Shown in pieces: positions 6,694 to 14,449 of a stretch of DNA of 15,476 nt. The DNA lies in the NCBI GenBank assembly GCA_022545645.1, contig JACZQQ010000039.1:1-15476 (forward strand). The letters are read 5' to 3'. This DNA is from Acidobacteriota bacterium (lineage in GTDB: Bacteria; Acidobacteriota; UBA6911; RPQK01; JADFOI01). Both the position numbers and the translations under genes were made by a program. Within the stretch, counting starts at the first letter, position 1. Each line of letters opens with the position of its first letter. Below the pieces are notes generated by a model. That model did no database searches and was not told the DNA's origin. It saw only the letters and a list, made by a program, of their open reading frames with translations.

Positions 6694-6719
6694 GACAGTT
6701 CTCCTCTTTCATCAGCCAT
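6690..6719 (-). CDS. Candidate minicistron (9 codons) coupled to gltD
   Basis: ATG (complement of 6717-6719) opens a frame encoding MADERGELS and stopping at TAG (complement of 6690-6692). AGGAG lies 6 nt before this ATG, a strong site. The stop overlaps the apparent gltD start as ATAG, the same geometry as the common ATGA stop/start overlap. It could deliver terminating ribosomes to the ATA of gltD. Alternatives are chance, or a one-base sequence error that split a longer gltD N-terminus. Confidence 0.35.
   Translation of the reverse strand: MADERGELS
6691..6705 (-). promoter_or_regulatory. Strong Shine-Dalgarno site ahead of an apparent ATA start codon (gltD)
   Basis: On the minus strand AGGAG (6705-6701) is followed by AACTGTC and then ATA (6693-6691). 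The spacing is 7 nt. The next codons read GKHTGF, the conserved GltD N-terminus, which places the initiating Met codon exactly at the ATA. Confidence 0.65.
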
Positions 6720-6804
6720 CTTGAACTCCTCGAGCCGCCGGTCCAACAGCTGAACTTCGGTGGTTGACTTTAAGGGTAATTCGAAGTGGATAGCCCCCGC
6801 CGCT

Positions 6805-9800
6805 CTAAGCGACGGCTTCCACACCTTGCTGCTGCTCCTGCTCTTCCATATACCGCTTGTAGTCGGTGGGCATGACCTTAACAAATTGTGGGAGTATCGA
6901 CCTCCACTGTGCAAGCACTTTCTCGGCCACCGTCGAACCGGTGTATTGCTGGTGGCGCTCGATGAGCTCCCGAAGCTCGGCGATTTCCTCCTCGTCTTCG
7001 AGGCCTTCCAATACAACCATTTCCAGGTTGCAGTTTTCTTTGAAGTCGCTGGCGGTATCCCAGACGTAGGCGATGCCTCCGCTCATCCCGGCCGCGAAAT
7101 TGCGTCCGGTGGGACCCAGAATGACCACCCGGCCTCCTGTCATGTACTCGCAGCCGTGATCACCCACTCCTTCGATCACAGCCCGGGCTCCGGAGTTGCG
7201 CACACAGAATCTCTCGGCGGCCCGGCCTCGGAAGTAGGCCTCCCCTCCCGTGGCACCGTAAAGGACCACGTTTCCTACGATGACATTCTCCTCGGGAAGG
7301 AACCGCGAAGTTCGGGGCGGGTAGATGATCAGTCGACCACCGGAAAGACCCTTGCCCACATAATCGTTGGCATCGCCTTCCAGCTCGATGGTGACCCCTT
7401 TGACCAGCCAGGCCCCCAGGCTCTGACCCGCCGATCCGTTGAAGCGGATATGGATCGTTCCATCGGGCAGACTCTCTTCTCCCCACCGTTTGGCGATCTC
7501 GTGGCTGAGCATGGTGCCCACGGTACGGTTGATATTTCGGATGGGCATCTCGAGCCTGACCTCGTCCCCCTTCTCGAGGGCCCTCTTGCAATCCTTGATC
7601 AGCTCGTTATCCAGAGCCTTATCCAGAGCGTGATCCTGAGAGGTCGTACAGTAGACCTCCACTTGATCGTGAGGTTTCTGGGCGGGGGTCAGGATGGGAG
7701 TGAGGTCCAGGCCGTCCGCTTTCCAGTGTCGAATGGCGCTGTCGGCGGCTAAAACATCCACCCGACCGATCAATTTCTCAATGGTGCGGATTCCCAGTTG
7801 GGCCATGATTTCCCTGGCCTCTTCGGCCACCATAAACAGGTAGTTGATCACATGCTCCGGTTGTCCTTGGAAGTTTTTGCGCAAAACCGGGTTCTGGGTG
7901 GCAATCCCCACCGGGCAGGTATTGAGGTGGCATTTCCGCATCATGATGCAGCCCAGCGTCACCAGCGGGGCGGTGGAAAAGCCGAACTCCTCGGCCCCTA
8001 AAATGGTGGCGATGACCACGTCGCGACCCGTTTTTAATCCGCCGTCGGTTTGCAAGACGACCCGGGAGCGTAAATCATTGAGCACCAGAGTTTGATGGGT
8101 TTCGGCAATGCCCAGTTCCCAGGGCAATCCGGCATGCTTGATGCTGGTTAGGGGAGAAGCCCCGGTTCCGCCTGACTGTCCTGAAATTAAAATATGATCG
8201 GCATGGGCCTTGGCCACACCGGCAGCGATGGTTCCCACCCCCACCTCGGAGACCAGCTTGACGCTGACCCGGGCGCTGGGATTGGCGTTTTTCAGATCGT
8301 GGATCAACTGCTTGAGATCCTCGATCGAGTAAATATCGTGGTGGGGCGGCGGGCTGATCAGCCCCACACCGGGCGTCGAGTAGCGGATCCGGGCGATGAT
8401 TTTGTCCACTTTGTAGCCGGGGAGCTCGCCTCCTTCACCCGGCTTGGCTCCCTGGGCGATCTTGATCTGGAGCTCATCGGCATTGGTCAGATACCACATG
8501 GTGACACCGAAGCGACCCGAGGCCACCTGTTTGATGGCAGAGCGCTTGGAATCTCCACTGGGGAGCGGTACAAAACGCTCCGAGTCTTCACCGCCCTCGC
8601 CGGTGTTGGATTTTCCGCCGATGCGGTTCATGGCCAGAGCCAGGGTTTCGTGAGTCTCTATGGAGATCGACCCGAAGCTCATGGCCCCGGTGCAGAAGCG
8701 CTTGACGATCTCGCTGGCCGGCTCCACCTCTTCCAGAGGAATCGGGCTGCACTTGTCGGTCTGAAATCGCAGAAGCCCCCGCAAGGTGCAGCGAGTGCGG
8801 GAATCCTGGTTGAGCATCTGGGAGTAGCGCTGGTAGGCTTCCTGGCTATTGGTACGGGCTGCCACCTGCAGATCCGCAATCACCTCAGGATTCCAGACGT
8901 GCTTTTCACCCCCGGCCCGCCAGTGAAACTCCCCGGGGTTGGGAAGCACGGGCTGGAGGTCGTTTTTCCGCTCGGGATAACCCAGGCCGTGGCGGCGCAG
9001 GGCTTCGGTGGCAACCAATTCCAGGCTGACCCCCTTCACCCGGCTGGCGGTTCCGGTGAAGCAGCGCTCGATAATATCTTCCCCCAGACCCACGGCTTCA
9101 AAGATCTGGGCTCCCTTGTAACTTTGAAGGGTGGAGATGCCCATCTTGGCCATGACCTTGAGCATCCCCTTGGCCACGCCCTTTCTATAGGCGGCAATGA
9201 TGGTCTCGTCCGTGTATTGGTCTTCAAGAAGGCCATCCCTGCAAGCTTGCCTCAGTGCTTCGAAGGTCAGATAAGGATTGATGGCATCGGCGCCATAGCC
9301 GATCAAAAGACAGTGGTGATGAACTTCCCGAGCTTCACCCGATTCCAGCACGATTCCAATGCGGGTCCGCTTGGCCTTCTTGACCAGATGATGATGAACG
9401 GCCCCGCAGGCCATCAGAGAGCTCAAGGGCACCCGCTCCTGGCTGATGGCGCGATCCGATAGGACCACCAGGTTAAACCCCTCATCGATGGCCTTCTCGG
9501 CCTGGGCGCAGATGCGTTCCAGGGCAGGCACCATCCCCTCGTTGCCTTCCGACTTGGGCCAGGTGATATCGATGGTCTTGGTTTTCCAGCCGGAATGGTC
9601 CATCTCCTTGATGGCACCCAGCTGTTCGTTGCTGAGAATGGGATGTGGGACTTTTAACCGATGGGCCTGAGCCTCGGTGCTCTCAAGGAGATTGCCCTCG
9701 GGTCCGATCGAGCACTGCAGGGACATAATGACTTCTTCGCGGATGGAATCGATGGCCGGATTGGTGACCTGAGCAAAGAGCTGCTTGAAATAATCGTAAA

Positions 9801-11346
9801 TCAGACGAGGCTCATCGGAAAGACAGGCCAGTGCCGAGTCGTTGCCCATCGAGCCCACCGGATCGCGCTTCTCCGTGACCAGGGGCAGCAGCATGAACTG
9901 AAAGGTCTCAAGGGTATAGCCGAAGGCCTGAAGACGCGGTAGAAGAGTAGGCTGATCCAGGCCGGGAAGCTTCGAGGGGACCCTCAGATCGGCCAAATGG
10001 ATCTGCTGCTTCTTGATCCACTTTCCGTAGGGACGGCGAGTGGCAAGATCGCGCTTGAGCTCCTGGTCAGCCACGATCCGCCCTTCCTCGAAATTGACCA
10101 AAAACATCCTTCCCGGCTGCAGTCTTCCCTTATGTTTGACGTTAGCCGGATCGACCGGAAGCACGCCCACCTCGGAAGCCATGATGACCCGGTCGTCATA
10201 GGTGACGTAGTAACGGCTGGGGCGAAGACCGTTTCGATCCAAAACGGCACCGATGTAGCGTCCATCCGTAAAAGCGATGGAAGCCGGACCATCCCAGGGT
10301 TCCATCAAAGAGGAGTGGTATTCATAGAAGGCCCTTTTCTCCGCCGACATGCTCTCATGGTTCTCCCAGGCCTCCGGGATCATCATCATGGCCGCTTCCG
10401 GCAAAATCCTTCCGGTCATGATGAGAAATTCCAGAACGTTGTCAAAAGTGCCCGAGTCGGAGCAGTCAGGCTCCACCACCGGAAAGACCTTGCTGAGATC
10501 CTCTCCAAAGAGTTCGCTTTGGATCACGCCCTCGCGGGCCTGCATCCAGTTGGTGTTTCCTCTTAAGGTATTGATTTCACCGTTGTGGCACATGAACCGG
10601 TTGGGCTGAGCCCGATCCCAGGAGGGAAAGGTATTGGTTGAAAAACGGGCATGAATCATGGCCAGGTGGCTCGTATAGTCGCTGTCACCCAGGTCAGGGA
10701 AGTAGGGAAGCAGCTGCTCGGACATGAGCTGGCCCTTGTAGACCAAGACCTTGGTGGAGAGGCTGCAGATGTAAAACATCTTGGCCTGCTCCATTTTAGA
10801 GCCTCTCAGCAGATTGCTGGCTCGTTTGCGAATCACGTAGAGCTGGCGCTCGAAGGCATCGCCCTCCAGATCCTCCCCGGCGGCGATAAAGAGCTGCTCG
10901 ATGGCCGGTTCCGTAGCCCGGGCCGAAGGACCGATGTCGGCCCCCTTGGCGTCGGTGGGAACGCTTCGCCATCCCAGAACCTTCTGTCCCTGCTCAGAGA
11001 CAAGGTCCTGTACAACGGACTTGCACTGGTCCCGTTGTTTGTCGTTGGTGGGCAAAAACACCACTCCGGCCGCGAACTTGCCGGCAGGAGGTAGATCAAC
11101 CTTAAGATCTTTCTTGGCCACTTTGGCTAGAAACTCATGGGGAAGAGCGGTTAAAAAACCAGCCCCATCGCCCGTATTGGGCTCACACCCGCAGGCCCCC
11201 CGATGACTCAGGTTGATCAACATTTCATTGGCATCCACCACGATCTGATGACTGCGCTGGCCCTTGATGTGGGCCAGGAAGCCGATCCCGCAGCTGTCCC
11301 TTTCGTTACGGGGATCGTACAGACCTTGGCGCTCTGGAAAATGCAT
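6805..11346 (-). CDS. gltB: Glutamate synthase [NADPH] large subunit
   Basis: This 1513-residue alpha subunit makes two glutamates from glutamine and 2-oxoglutarate. The class II glutamine amidotransferase domain starts at Cys19 in RDSCGIGF, so an 18-residue propeptide is expected to be removed. This domain covers roughly the first 430 residues (SHRGACGCEPNTGDGAGF, RFSTNTFPSWDRAQPNR, CHNGEINTLRGN). A central linking domain follows, then the FMN-binding synthase domain (SFGSISIETHETLA, SGQSGGTGASPLTSIKHAG, GLKTGRDV) with the 3Fe-4S cysteines 1133, 1139 and 1144 (CIMMRKCHLNTC). The C-terminal GXGXG beta-helix is last. Nothing is missing. ATG 11346 has AGGA 7 nt upstream. It is the first gene of the gltBD unit and divergent from a small unknown gene. 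Confidence 0.97.
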   Translation of the reverse strand: MHFPERQGLYDPRNERDSCGIGFLAHIKGQRSHQIVVDANEMLINLSHRGACGCEPNTGDGAGFLTALPHEFLAKVAKKDLKVDLPPAGKFAAGVVFLPTNDKQRDQCKSVVQDLVSEQGQKVLGWRSVPTDAKGADIGPSARATEPAIEQLFIAAGEDLEGDAFERQLYVIRKRASNLLRGSKMEQAKMFYICSLSTKVLVYKGQLMSEQLLPYFPDLGDSDYTSHLAMIHARFSTNTFPSWDRAQPNRFMCHNGEINTLRGNTNWMQAREGVIQSELFGEDLSKVFPVVEPDCSDSGTFDNVLEFLIMTGRILPEAAMMMIPEAWENHESMSAEKRAFYEYHSSLMEPWDGPASIAFTDGRYIGAVLDRNGLRPSRYYVTYDDRVIMASEVGVLPVDPANVKHKGRLQPGRMFLVNFEEGRIVADQELKRDLATRRPYGKWIKKQQIHLADLRVPSKLPGLDQPTLLPRLQAFGYTLETFQFMLLPLVTEKRDPVGSMGNDSALACLSDEPRLIYDYFKQLFAQVTNPAIDSIREEVIMSLQCSIGPEGNLLESTEAQAHRLKVPHPILSNEQLGAIKEMDHSGWKTKTIDITWPKSEGNEGMVPALERICAQAEKAIDEGFNLVVLSDRAISQERVPLSSLMACGAVHHHLVKKAKRTRIGIVLESGEAREVHHHCLLIGYGADAINPYLTFEALRQACRDGLLEDQYTDETIIAAYRKGVAKGMLKVMAKMGISTLQSYKGAQIFEAVGLGEDIIERCFTGTASRVKGVSLELVATEALRRHGLGYPERKNDLQPVLPNPGEFHWRAGGEKHVWNPEVIADLQVAARTNSQEAYQRYSQMLNQDSRTRCTLRGLLRFQTDKCSPIPLEEVEPASEIVKRFCTGAMSFGSISIETHETLALAMNRIGGKSNTGEGGEDSERFVPLPSGDSKRSAIKQVASGRFGVTMWYLTNADELQIKIAQGAKPGEGGELPGYKVDKIIARIRYSTPGVGLISPPPHHDIYSIEDLKQLIHDLKNANPSARVSVKLVSEVGVGTIAAGVAKAHADHILISGQSGGTGASPLTSIKHAGLPWELGIAETHQTLVLNDLRSRVVLQTDGGLKTGRDVVIATILGAEEFGFSTAPLVTLGCIMMRKCHLNTCPVGIATQNPVLRKNFQGQPEHVINYLFMVAEEAREIMAQLGIRTIEKLIGRVDVLAADSAIRHWKADGLDLTPILTPAQKPHDQVEVYCTTSQDHALDKALDNELIKDCKRALEKGDEVRLEMPIRNINRTVGTMLSHEIAKRWGEESLPDGTIHIRFNGSAGQSLGAWLVKGVTIELEGDANDYVGKGLSGGRLIIYPPRTSRFLPEENVIVGNVVLYGATGGEAYFRGRAAERFCVRNSGARAVIEGVGDHGCEYMTGGRVVILGPTGRNFAAGMSGGIAYVWDTASDFKENCNLEMVVLEGLEDEEEIAELRELIERHQQYTGSTVAEKVLAQWRSILPQFVKVMPTDYKRYMEEQEQQQGVEAVA

Positions 11347-11353
11347 ATCCGAT

Positions 11354-11395
11354 TCCTAAAATATTTAGAAATAAAGACCCAGGAAGCTACCTTCC
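11354..11395 (-). promoter_or_regulatory. Two small palindromes upstream of gltB
   Basis: CTAAA-ATA-TTTAG (11356-11368) overlaps the edge of the gltB ribosome-binding site, and GGAAG-CTAC-CTTCC (11382-11395) lies slightly further up. They are in the gap between gltB and the divergent small gene, where control sites would be expected. No clear -35/-10 pair could be assigned, and both stems are only 5 bp, so an operator role is tentative. Confidence 0.22.
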
Positions 11396-11458
11396 CGAAC
11401 CGATTTTACCGTGGAGGGGCAAAGACTTCAAGCCTTTGGGCCTGACATGAAGGTCAGC

Positions 11459-11704
11459 ATGGGTCCTTTGTTATACTGGAATGCCGTAATGGATTGGGAA
11501 CACAAGGGCCTTCGCTTCACCATTACCACCGAACCGATGGGTGTGCTTTGTCTGGCTGCAGCCCGGGTGCCCAGAGAGGGCATGTTCATCAGGGTTCGTC
11601 CCTTTTCAGCCATTGGAAGGAACGAGGAGGAAGCGGTGGAGCTGTTGCAGGACCAGATCCGGATGGAATATCAGGCCGTCCCCGATCCCCCTGCCGATGC
11701 CTAA
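11459..11704 (+). CDS. Small uncharacterised protein (about 81 aa), divergent from gltB
   Basis: The frame ends at TAA 11702-11704. I choose ATG 11459 because GAAGG lies 5 nt ahead of it. In-frame alternatives are GTG 11411, ATG 11447 and ATG 11489; the last gives a neat MDWEHKGLRF start and sits 11 nt after TATACT (11472-11477), a -10-like box. The product is a compact soluble domain: a beta-rich part (LRFTITTEPMGVLCLAAA, then VREGM-like FIRVRPFSAI) followed by a helix (EEEAVELLQDQIRMEY) and a Pro-rich tail. No transmembrane helix or cysteine motif is visible. I do not recognise it. Its frame and composition look coding and it has no better competitor on either strand. Confidence 0.6.
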   Translation: MGPLLYWNAVMDWEHKGLRFTITTEPMGVLCLAAARVPREGMFIRVRPFSAIGRNEEEAVELLQDQIRMEYQAVPDPPADA

Positions 11705-11765
11705 CGGTCGGTTCCCTGCCAGTCCAGGCATGTCGTTTTGAACCCCCGGAATGTAGTATTCGTAG

Positions 11766-11786
11766 GGGTCAGCCGGTGGCTGACCC
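11766..11786. repeat. Stem-loop A
   Basis: GGGTCAGCC and GGCTGACCC form a perfect 9-bp stem around GGT. The unit is headed by GTAGG at 11762-11766 and tailed by CCGAA. Confidence 0.75.
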
Positions 11787-11835
11787 GAACAGTCAGGATT
11801 GCAAAATCCCCTGTTTCTGGCGCAGGAATGTAGGA

Positions 11836-11850
11836 GGCACCTCTGGTGCC
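11836..11850. repeat. Stem-loop B
   Basis: GGCACC and GGTGCC form a perfect 6-bp stem around TCT. The head TGTAGGA and tail CCGAA match stem-loop A, while the arms differ. Confidence 0.7.
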
Positions 11851-11898
11851 GAATCCGATGTCCGTTAACCCTCGACCGGGTAGCAAAACACCTCCGGA

Positions 11899-11911
11899 GC
11901 CCTGAAAGGGC
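11899..11911. repeat. Stem-loop C
   Basis: GCCCT and AGGGC pair around GAA. It lies 12 bp before stem-loop D and the two probably belong to one element. Confidence 0.55.
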
Positions 11912-11923
11912 GCCAGGGAATAG

Positions 11924-11943
11924 CCCAGGGCTTTAGCCCTGGG
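11924..11943. repeat. Stem-loop D
   Basis: CCCAGGGCT and AGCCCTGGG form a perfect 9-bp stem around a TT loop. Loops of two bases are tight, so in RNA the loop-closing pair is probably open. Confidence 0.7.
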
Positions 11944-12002
11944 TATCGGGGAAGGATTTCCGAAGAGCCCTGTAGGGGCGGCACCTCCCAACAGAACCGT
12001 CG

Positions 12003-12836
12003 CTACCTCCCCAACTCCTTCCTCAAAAACCCAATCGTCTCGGGCCACGCTTGCTCGCTGGCCCGCATATTGGCCCCGTCCCGAGCTTCCTGAGCCCGCA
12101 AAAACCCATGGCCGGCACCGTCGTAAATCTCCGGCTGGTAACTCTTGCCCAACCGTTTCATCTCCGTCTGGGCGTCGGGAATGGTCTTATTGACCCGGGC
12201 GTCGTCTCCGCCATAAAGAGCCAGCACCGGGGCCTGGATGCGGGCCAGGGCCTCAGCCGAGGGCGAGCTTCCGTAATAGACCACGGCGGCCGACAGATTC
12301 GGTTGTGCCGCAGCATAGGCGAAGCTGGTGCTTCCGCCCCAGCAAAAGCCAATGACCGCCAATGTGTCCTGAGCCGCGGGAAGGGAATTGGCATATTGAG
12401 CCGTGGCGTTCAACCGAGAGACCACCTCGGTCCTATCCAGTGCCCGAACCAGAGCCACGGCACCATCCCGGTCCACCGACTCCGTCCCACCCCCACCGGG
12501 TCCTTTGCCGGTTAGAATATCCGGGGCGATGGCAATGTACCCTTCTGCCGCCAGTTGATCGGCCACGGAGCGAATCCAATCGGTAAGGCCGTAGATCTCG
12601 TGAATGACCAGGACGACGGGTGCCGGATCACTTCGCTCCGGATAGACCACCCAGGCATTGATGGTATCCCCACCGGATTGGACCTTGACCCACTCGCCAT
12701 GGCGAGGGGATGCGTTCAGCCGGGCACGCGCAGTCTCCTCTGAGGCGGGTAGGCTCTGGGCGCTCAGGGTGGTTCCTGTCGCCAGTACGGCCAGCAGGGC
12801 CAGGGGAACAAGGCGTTCTTGAATTCTTGTGACCAT
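12003..12836 (-). CDS. Exported dienelactone-hydrolase family protein
   Basis: The 277-residue product begins with a signal peptide (basic start MVTRIQERL, hydrophobic LALLAVLATGTT, likely cleavage after SAQ near residue 27), so it acts outside the cytoplasm. The alpha/beta-hydrolase core has the dienelactone hydrolase set: Glu80 in VIHEIYGL, nucleophile Cys165 in GFCWGGS, an Asp in YGGDDARV (211 or 212) and His243 in DGAGHGF. Family members cleave cyclic lactones or esters; most exported relatives have unknown substrates. ATG 12836 has GGAGG 7 nt upstream. A repeat-rich gap lies after its stop, and it is divergent from the unknown gene at 12947. Confidence 0.9.
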   Translation of the reverse strand: MVTRIQERLVPLALLAVLATGTTLSAQSLPASEETARARLNASPRHGEWVKVQSGGDTINAWVVYPERSDPAPVVLVIHEIYGLTDWIRSVADQLAAEGYIAIAPDILTGKGPGGGGTESVDRDGAVALVRALDRTEVVSRLNATAQYANSLPAAQDTLAVIGFCWGGSTSFAYAAAQPNLSAAVVYYGSSPSAEALARIQAPVLALYGGDDARVNKTIPDAQTEMKRLGKSYQPEIYDGAGHGFLRAQEARDGANMRASEQAWPETIGFLRKELGR

Positions 12837-12946
12837 TCGGATTCCTCCATTTCCGTTTTCGATAAGAATCGTGAGCAGGACCAGGGAAGTCAGTCCATTA
12901 CTGTTTTACTTTTATACAACAATTCTGGAGAATAAGGTACCTTCCG

Positions 12947-13531
12947 ATGTTGAGTAAAGAGGAGAAACTCAAGCAGTTCGAGCGGATTACCCATCAGATT
13001 GTCGATGACTGGTATGAGCGCGTGAAACAAAATTATGTCACCGAGGAGGATAGCCGCGACCTGGGGATCGGACCGGAACTCAAGTCCTTTCACGAAACGG
13101 GCAATCACCGCATCAAGTTTGTCCGCGAAAAGGAACTCGATGTCACTTATGGTCTGGGGGTCAGGCGAAACGATGAACAGTTCATCGTGGAATCCAGTGT
13201 GAACAACAAGTCGGATGGCTTTGATTATGAAGCCTTTGTGAATAGCCTGAAATCTCATTACTGGCGCAGCCGCAATGAAAAACCCTGGACTGAGGCTGAT
13301 TTTGATCACTTTACCTACCAGGATCTACTCTCTTTTAAGCCGCTCATGGGCCAGTCGGTGACTCTGGACATGCGAAAAGACAAGGCCGACATCATCCGGC
13401 TTTCCTTCGGGGTCAATCCCCATCACGAGGATCTCCTTCTGGGCCGCAAAGATGTTCTTCGAGATCTCATCGAAGAGTACTGTTTGGCTCCCCTCAGGCG
13501 TATTTATGCCGAATCCTACCGAGAGCGATAA
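12947..13531 (+). CDS. Uncharacterised soluble protein (194 aa)
   Basis: The gene starts at ATG 12947 with AAGG 9 nt upstream and is divergent from the exported hydrolase. The 110-bp gap between them contains TATACA at 12913-12918, a possible -10 box with no clear -35. The protein is charged, without signal peptide, membrane segment or cysteine cluster. It has an N-terminal helix (MLSKEEKLKQFERITHQIVDDWY), a beta-rich middle (HRIKFVREKELDVTYGLGVRR, FIVESSV) and a helical C-terminus (KDVLRDLIEEYCLAPLRRIYAES). I recognise no motif or family. proC begins 76 bp downstream on the same strand, so the two may share a transcript. Confidence 0.75.
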   Translation: MLSKEEKLKQFERITHQIVDDWYERVKQNYVTEEDSRDLGIGPELKSFHETGNHRIKFVREKELDVTYGLGVRRNDEQFIVESSVNNKSDGFDYEAFVNSLKSHYWRSRNEKPWTEADFDHFTYQDLLSFKPLMGQSVTLDMRKDKADIIRLSFGVNPHHEDLLLGRKDVLRDLIEEYCLAPLRRIYAESYRER

Positions 13532-13607
13532 GAGGTTCTGAAGCTTACTCCCTAATTTGACTCCAACCCCTTCTCTCGTCCATCATGGATTTCTCATGAA
13601 GCGAGCT

Positions 13608-14423
13608 ATGAGTGAGAAAAAAGTGGCTTTTCTGGGTCTGGGTAAGATGGGAGGAATCCTCCTTCAGGCACTCCTCAAGAAGAATCTCCTCTCGCCTAAA
13701 AACACGGTGGCCACGGTACGCCATCCGGAAAGAGCCCAAAAATTGAGCCAGGAACTGGGTATTTCCGTGACCACGGACAATCGCCAGGCTGCTCAGCAAT
13801 CCGACCTTGTCCTGCTCTGTGTCAAGCCTCAGACCGTCCGCGAGGTCACCGAGGAGATCGCAGCTGAAATGACCTCCAAAAAGTTACTGATCTCGATAGC
13901 GGCTTCGGTGCCCACCCATTACATTGAAGAGATTCTGGATTCAGAAGTGCCCGTGGTGCGTGCCATGCCCAATACACCCTGCGTGATCGGGTGTGGGATG
14001 ACGGGGCTTTGCAAGGGCAAGTTTGCCGATGAATCGCACCTGGACATTGCCCAGACTTTATTTGACTCGGTGGGAAGGACCGTTACCGTGGATGAGAAAA
14101 GAATGGATGCGGTGACCGGTCTCTCGGCCAGTGGGCCTGCCTTCATCTATATCATTCTTGAATCCTTGGCTGAGGGGGGAGTCAAAGTAGGTCTTCCCCG
14201 AGACGTGGCCACTCTCCTGGCTGCTCAAACCGTACAGGGAGCTGCTCGCATGGTCCTGGAGACGGGCCAGCACCCGGCACTCTTGAAGGATGCCGTCACC
14301 ACACCCGCCGGCTGTACCGTGGACGGGATTATGGAGCTGGAAGAGGGAAAGCTGCGCGTCACCTTGATTAAAGCCGTGGTGAAAGCCACCGAGCGCGCCA
14401 AAGAACTCCTGGTGGCTGAGTAA
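13608..14423 (+). CDS. proC: Pyrroline-5-carboxylate reductase
   Basis: ProC reduces 1-pyrroline-5-carboxylate to proline with NAD(P)H, the last step of proline synthesis. The 271-residue product has the N-terminal nucleotide-binding GLGKMG at about 10-15, the conserved RAMPNTPCVIGCGMTG in the middle, and the dimerisation/active-site segment LSASGPAFIYIILESLAEGGVKVGL, with TTPAGCTVDGIMELE in place of the usual PGGTTIxGL. ATG 13608 gives the family-like N-terminus MSEKKVAFLG; in-frame ATG 13596 (GGA 6 nt ahead) and TTG 13557 are alternatives, and none has a strong ribosome-binding site. It converges with the deacylase gene, whose stop is only 26 bp away. Confidence 0.93.
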   Translation: MSEKKVAFLGLGKMGGILLQALLKKNLLSPKNTVATVRHPERAQKLSQELGISVTTDNRQAAQQSDLVLLCVKPQTVREVTEEIAAEMTSKKLLISIAASVPTHYIEEILDSEVPVVRAMPNTPCVIGCGMTGLCKGKFADESHLDIAQTLFDSVGRTVTVDEKRMDAVTGLSASGPAFIYIILESLAEGGVKVGLPRDVATLLAAQTVQGAARMVLETGQHPALLKDAVTTPAGCTVDGIMELEEGKLRVTLIKAVVKATERAKELLVAE

Positions 14424-14449
14424 GTTCGCTCGGCCTCATCGATCTCATT

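Larger units (their letters stand above)
11705..12002. repeat. Gene-free region with a cluster of stem-loop repeats
   Basis: About 300 bp between the small gene and the dienelactone-hydrolase-like gene carry no convincing frame. They hold at least four hairpins (listed separately) and repeated short modules: GGAATGTAG at 11748-11756 and 11825-11833, and GTAGG heads near 11763, 11830 and 11972. Two of these heads lead into a hairpin and a CCGAA tail. The density suggests a mosaic of small non-coding repeat elements. Confidence 0.7.

Noticed and set aside
8194..9462. 422-residue open frame antisense to gltB, with other long antisense frames at 6760-7752 and 5773-6753
   Set aside because: They lie opposite well-conserved gltB and gltD codons, have no recognisable domains or ribosome-binding sites, and are the expected shadow of a GC-rich coding strand.
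5233..11346. gltB-gltD-MFS as a dedicated glutamate/ammonium transport operon
   Set aside because: A gap of about 230 bp with a hairpin and repeats separates gltD from the MFS gene, and ACS-type carriers are not tied to glutamate synthase; co-orientation alone is not enough.
11494..12048. Overlapping frames (plus 11494-11868, minus 11701-12048) in the stem-loop region
   Set aside because: They cross inverted repeats and give low-complexity translations without ribosome-binding sites.
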